Assembly (NCBI GenBank): GCA_009699615.1
Contig: WLNV01000038.1
Span: forward strand, 1 to 10,637
Reading direction: 5' to 3'
DNA length: 10,637 nt
Source of the DNA: Actinomycetota bacterium
Lineage (GTDB): Bacteria > Actinomycetota > Thermoleophilia > Solirubrobacterales > Solirubrobacteraceae
In this document: piece by piece, positions 7,690 through 10,637 of the stretch
Position numbering within the stretch: the first letter of the stretch is position 1
How the letters are laid out: every line of letters begins with the position of its first letter
Translations under genes and position numbers: made by a program
The notes under the pieces: generated by a model
Database searches by the model: none
Told to the model about the DNA's origin: nothing
The model's input: the letters and a program-made list of their open reading frames with translations, nothing else

Positions 7690-8073
7690 TCAGACGCCTG
7701 GAGTTGCGCCAACCTCACGCAAAACCCGCTCGGCGTCAACGCCGGGGAAGGCGTCAATCAGCCGTTGTTTGGCTTCGTCGAGAGCAACTCCGCGCCCGAC
7801 AAGGTCAAGCGCTACGAGCCGCGCACCCTCGGTGCTGCCCTCCGGTGCGTCTCCCCCAACCGGCGGCTCGGTCAGTGGTGTTGGACGCGAGACGGCGTGG
7901 TTGTGCATCTCGATCACGTTGAGCCGGAGCTGCGCCAGCTCCTGCTGAAGTTCGGAGGTCGAGGCGCGAACGGTTGCTGCAAGCTGCTCCAACCCCCGTT
8001 CAGTTGCCTCAATCCGTGCCAATGCTTCTGTACGGCTCTCGTCTGGGTCGTTTGAAGGACTGTTGCTCATCAT
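7690..8073 (-). CDS. Small coiled-coil protein of unknown function
   Basis: I do not recognise this 127-residue protein. Residues 14-57 form an amphipathic helix with heptad-like spacing (ARIEATERGLEQLAATV, then ELQQELAQLRLNVIEM), probably a coiled coil. A Pro/Gly-rich linker spans about 60-82. Residues 83-121 look like three short helices (ARLVALDLVGRG, LDEAKQRLIDAFP, AERVLREVG), a compact arrangement that reminds me of short uncharacterised C-terminal domains in actinobacterial proteins; I cannot name a family. There is no signal peptide or membrane segment, so it is probably cytoplasmic, unlike the two exported hydrolases beside it. It lies 57 bases after one hydrolase and 16 before the other, on the same strand. 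Two adjacent ATG codons (8073 and 8070) could start it. The codon use is like that of its neighbours, which argues for a real gene, but a longer ORF on the opposite strand overlaps it. Confidence 0.68.
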   Translation of the reverse strand: MMSNSPSNDPDESRTEALARIEATERGLEQLAATVRASTSELQQELAQLRLNVIEMHNHAVSRPTPLTEPPVGGDAPEGSTEGARLVALDLVGRGVALDEAKQRLIDAFPGVDAERVLREVGATPGV

Positions 8074-8084
8074 TCAAGCCTAGC

Positions 8085-8094
8085 CCGATATCGG
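8085..8094. promoter_or_regulatory. Perfect 10-base palindrome upstream of the small gene
   Basis: CCGATATCGG lies 11 bases before the ATG at 8073, within the 57-base gap after the hydrolase stop at 8131. A second small hairpin, ACGCA-N4-TGCGT, is at 8114-8127. Neither is followed by a T-run. The palindrome could be an operator or mRNA structure near the start of the small gene, but a site this short can be chance. Confidence 0.2.
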
Positions 8095-8130
8095 TCACGC
8101 CGGAGCCGATTGAACGCAACGCTGCGTCGA

Positions 8131-9276
8131 TTAGCGACCGATTGCAGTCAAGCTGCGGGCAACGCTCCGGTAGGCGGCGAGCGCAGGCTTATCAACGAAG
8201 GCGCCCTTGCTGTTGACCCTTCTCAGACCGGCGTATTCCCACGCATCGTCGCTCCCGCGGTCGGTGCTGACCCACGTGTACCAGAAGGCGCGACTCAGCT
8301 TCAAACGCCGCGCATTGCCAGCGTACGCTTTATAGACCTGCCTCACGCGGGCCGCCTCCCCGGCAGCGTTGGTCACCCATCCGCGATGCTGCGGCAAGAC
8401 CTTTGCGCGGCCGCGGCCGGACGGCCACCCTGTCTCCGTAACCCAAAGTGGAGCGGCGCGCGCGCCGTTGACGTCGAGCACGTGGCGGACGCGGTCGAGG
8501 ATCGTTATGCAGCCGGCGGCAGTGTCGGTGTACGGGTGCACGGCGACGGCATCGAAGTAGCCGCGGGACCGCATTCCGGCCTTGAAGAGTTTCGCGTAAT
8601 CACGCCAGACGAAGTTCGGCATCCCCGCTGTGACGACGGTTGCCGCCGGGTCGGCGGCTTTGACCGCACGGAACGCGGCTCGCAGCAGCTTCACGTAGGT
8701 AGGGGCCCATGAGGGCACCGGCAGAAAGTGCTTCAGGTTCGGCTCGTTCCAAATCTGAAATTGGTGCAGCGGCCGCCGGGGAATTGCCGGGTTTTCTGCC
8801 CAATAGCTTCCTTCAGGCCCATAGCGACCGATCAACGTCGTCAGAAATCGTCCGTAATCCTTCGGATCGCGCGGTGGAGTCAGATACTCCGACGGGTCGC
8901 TACCGGCCCACAGCGGCGAGCGGAGCACGAGAGCCAAGACCTCAACGTCGTTGAGCGCGGCAGCCCTGATCCGCGCGTCGGTCGCCGCGAAGTCGGTCGG
9001 GATTCCCCCAACATCGACAAACCGACTCCGCTCGGTGGGCGGCACGGCGGCGAAGCTGGCATACGGCTGCAGCTCGGGCCACTCGATCGTCAGTCGCAGC
9101 GAGCGAACACCATTGCTGCGCATAAGCGCGCCCTCCTTCACTAGATCAACCCCAGCGCCGTTAAGCGGTCCGTTCCCTGTAACGCCGAAGAACCGAGCTG
9201 GCAGGGCCGCTGCGGAGGGCTCCGCGATCGCACCGAACGAGAGTGCGGCCAACAGCGCTATGAGAGAAGGCCGCAT
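8131..9276 (-). CDS. Secreted clan GH-A glycoside hydrolase (GH39/GH5-like), copy proximal to uvrB
   Basis: The 381-residue protein starts with a signal peptide (MRPSLIALLAALSFGA, probable cleavage after SAAA near residue 24), followed by a single TIM-barrel hydrolase domain. QIWNEP (174-179) supplies the acid/base E178 and LWVTETGWPSG (277-287) the nucleophile E281, so both catalytic residues are present. It aligns with the hydrolase at 6543-7673 over its full mature length with about 60% identity by eye. The longest shared block runs FKAGMRSRGYFDAVAVHP (231-248), and there is a three-residue insertion around 291-297. The paralogues differ mostly at surface-type positions, so the substrates may be similar but not identical. 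The ATG at 9276 is chosen because it begins the signal peptide and lies 28 bases after the uvrB stop. Upstream starts in this frame run into uvrB and give a low-complexity Arg/Ser-rich stretch typical of a shadow frame. The ribosome binding site is weak. Confidence 0.88.
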   Translation of the reverse strand: MRPSLIALLAALSFGAIAEPSAAALPARFFGVTGNGPLNGAGVDLVKEGALMRSNGVRSLRLTIEWPELQPYASFAAVPPTERSRFVDVGGIPTDFAATDARIRAAALNDVEVLALVLRSPLWAGSDPSEYLTPPRDPKDYGRFLTTLIGRYGPEGSYWAENPAIPRRPLHQFQIWNEPNLKHFLPVPSWAPTYVKLLRAAFRAVKAADPAATVVTAGMPNFVWRDYAKLFKAGMRSRGYFDAVAVHPYTDTAAGCITILDRVRHVLDVNGARAAPLWVTETGWPSGRGRAKVLPQHRGWVTNAAGEAARVRQVYKAYAGNARRLKLSRAFWYTWVSTDRGSDDAWEYAGLRRVNSKGAFVDKPALAAYRSVARSLTAIGR

Positions 9277-9304
9277 CGCGCGGCAGAGCCTACAGCGCGG
9301 AGAG

Positions 9305-10637
9305 TCAGTCGGTAGCCGGTTCGGGCCGTAGGCCCGCGGCCTCAAGCCCGTCCAGCTGGCGCTTGAGGTCGCGCAGCTCGTCGCGAAGCCGAGCGGCGTG
9401 TTCAAAGCGGAGTTCCTCGGCGGCCGAGAGCATCTCCTCTTCCAGTGTGACGATCGCCTTCTCAAGCTCGTCGGGTGCGTGGTCGCTGACGTCGCGTTTG
9501 GCACCGCGGCGACCCTTCTTCGGCGTCTTGCTTTCGGCCTGGAGGAACTCGGCGATGTCGCTTACGCCCTTCGTAATCGAGGCTGCCGTGATCCCGTAGC
9601 GCTCGTTGTGGGCCAGCTGGATCTCGCGGCGGCGATTGGTTTCCGAGATCGCCGTCTTCATCGAGTCGGTCTCACGATCGGCGTACATCACGACGGTCCC
9701 GTCAACGTGGCGCGCGGCACGACCAATCGTCTGAATCAGCGAGGTCGCTCCACGGAGGAATCCTTCCTTGTCCGCGTCCAAGATCGCGACCAGTGAAACC
9801 TCCGGAATGTCGAGCCCTTCTCGCAGCAGGTTGACGCCAACGAGCACGTCGAATTCTCCGAGCCTGAGGTCGCGGATGATCTGAATCCGCTCGAGCGTGT
9901 CGACGTCGCTGTGCAGATAACGAACGCGAATGCCCATCTCGACGAGGTAGTCGGTCAGGTCTTCACTCATCTTCTTCGTCAGGGTGGTGACCAGCGTTCG
10001 CTCCCCGAGCTCGATCCGTTGCTTGATCTCTCCCAGCAGGTCGTCGATCTGATTCAACGTCTCGCGAACTACGACCACCGGATCGACGATTCCGGTAGGA
10101 CGCACGATCTGCTCGGCGATCACGCCGGAGTGATCGCGTTCGTAGACACCGGGAGTGGCGCTGACGAAGACGATCTGCGGCGTGATCGAGAGGAACTCCT
10201 CAAAGGTCTGCGGGCGGTTATCCATCGCGCTCGGCAGCCGGAAGCCGTAGTCGACGAGCGTCTGTTTGCGGCTGCGGTCGCCTTTGTACATCGCGCCAAT
10301 CTGCGGCACGGTCTGGTGCGACTCGTCGATGAAGCAGACGAAGTCGTCGGGGAAGTAGTCGATCAGGCAGTAGGGCCTCTCGCCAGGCTTGCGGCCGTCA
10401 AGTATTCGCGAATAGTTTTCAATCCCGCTGCAGAAACCGGCCTCGCGCATCATCTCGATGTCGTACTGGGTGCGCTGGCGCAGCCGCAGCGGCTCGAGCT
10501 GCTTTCCCTCCGCCTCCAACTGGGAGCAGCGCTCCTCCAGCTCACGGCTGATCTCCTCGGCGGCCGCCTCGATGCTTCCCTCTTCAACGTTGTAATGCGT
10601 CGCTGGCCTTTTTGCGTTGTGTTCGTGCGCGTCATCA
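9305..10637 (-). CDS. uvrB: Excinuclease ABC subunit B, C-terminal two thirds (5' end beyond the window)
   Basis: UvrB is the helicase-like central subunit of nucleotide excision repair: UvrA loads it on damaged DNA, it verifies the lesion, and it recruits UvrC for incision. The visible 443 residues (family usually about 670) run off the right edge. In order they show PATHYNV (11-17), the helical EGKQLEPLRLRQRTQYDIEM region (about 43-62), DESHQTVPQIGAMYKGDRSRK (104-124, motif II), SATPG (159-163, motif III), GVNLLREGLDIPE (267-279, motif V), QTIGRAARH (302-310, motif VI), and a C-terminal UVR motif (about 390-425) that contacts UvrA and UvrC. The region between motif VI and the UVR motif is basic (about 369-381). 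Walker A and the beta-hairpin lie outside the window. The frame stays open to base 10636, so the TTG at 10519 is internal and not the start. The downstream hydrolase begins 28 bases after the stop. Confidence 0.98.
   Translation of the reverse strand, partial: DDAHEHNAKRPATHYNVEEGSIEAAAEEISRELEERCSQLEAEGKQLEPLRLRQRTQYDIEMMREAGFCSGIENYSRILDGRKPGERPYCLIDYFPDDFVCFIDESHQTVPQIGAMYKGDRSRKQTLVDYGFRLPSAMDNRPQTFEEFLSITPQIVFVSATPGVYERDHSGVIAEQIVRPTGIVDPVVVVRETLNQIDDLLGEIKQRIELGERTLVTTLTKKMSEDLTDYLVEMGIRVRYLHSDVDTLERIQIIRDLRLGEFDVLVGVNLLREGLDIPEVSLVAILDADKEGFLRGATSLIQTIGRAARHVDGTVVMYADRETDSMKTAISETNRRREIQLAHNERYGITAASITKGVSDIAEFLQAESKTPKKGRRGAKRDVSDHAPDELEKAIVTLEEEMLSAAEELRFEHAARLRDELRDLKRQLDGLEAAGLRPEPATD

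Noticed and set aside
7674..7757. Longer start for the hydrolase from ATG at 7757
   Set aside because: It overlaps the small gene by 68 bases and places 28 polar residues before an otherwise perfect signal peptide.
7495..8055. Plus-strand ORF of 186 codons
   Set aside because: It lies antisense to the signal-peptide end of one hydrolase and to the small gene, and its translation has no domain-like character.
9277..9504. Longer start for the uvrB-proximal hydrolase from 9504
   Set aside because: The added 76 residues are an Arg/Ser/Thr-rich shadow of the uvrB C-terminus; the signal peptide starts at 9276.
10450..10635. Apparent frame change at the start of UvrB
   Set aside because: Translating the 404-codon frame further upstream by hand gives PATHYNV and the expected UvrB helix without a stop, so there is no frameshift; the gene simply runs off the window.
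1..10637. CRISPR array, transposon ends, tRNA genes, phage or toxin-antitoxin genes
   Set aside because: Read for regularly spaced repeats, inverted terminal repeats and cloverleaf ends; none were seen. The only long repeat is the divergent pair of hydrolase genes.

Overview
The window looks like chromosomal DNA from a high-GC actinobacterium. I would guess the class Thermoleophilia (Solirubrobacterales-like), from the style of the UvrA, UvrB and PanB proteins and the codon use. That is an inference; there is no rRNA or other marker here. I see no tRNA or rRNA gene, no CRISPR array, no transposase and no phage gene. Almost all of the sequence is coding.

Layout: panB (83-979) lies on the plus strand behind a good ribosome binding site. 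Everything else is on the minus strand. In transcription order this is: a 5'-truncated uvrB (off the right edge to 9305), a secreted clan GH-A glycoside hydrolase (9276-8131), a small coiled-coil protein of unknown function (8073-7690), a second secreted GH-A hydrolase that is a clear paralogue of the first (7673-6543), uvrA (6485-3570), a hexapeptide-repeat acyltransferase (3560-2961) and a large polytopic membrane protein resembling a GT-C glycosyltransferase (2920-1019). The minus-strand gaps are 28, 57, 16, 57, 9 and 40 bases, so read-through along the whole set is plausible. The last gene converges on panB with a 39-base gap.

Functionally, uvrB and uvrA supply two of the three subunits of UvrABC nucleotide excision repair. 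Between and after them sit genes that look like envelope or extracellular glycan metabolism: two exported hydrolases, an O- or N-acyltransferase and a membrane glycosyltransferase candidate. PanB makes ketopantoate for pantothenate and CoA synthesis and is probably unrelated to its neighbours.

The most notable point is the tandem pair of paralogous secreted hydrolases bracketing an unknown small gene inside the uvrB-uvrA interval. I do not see convincing evidence of a new defence or mobile system. The individual families are recognisable, and the novelty, if any, is in the arrangement and in the small protein.
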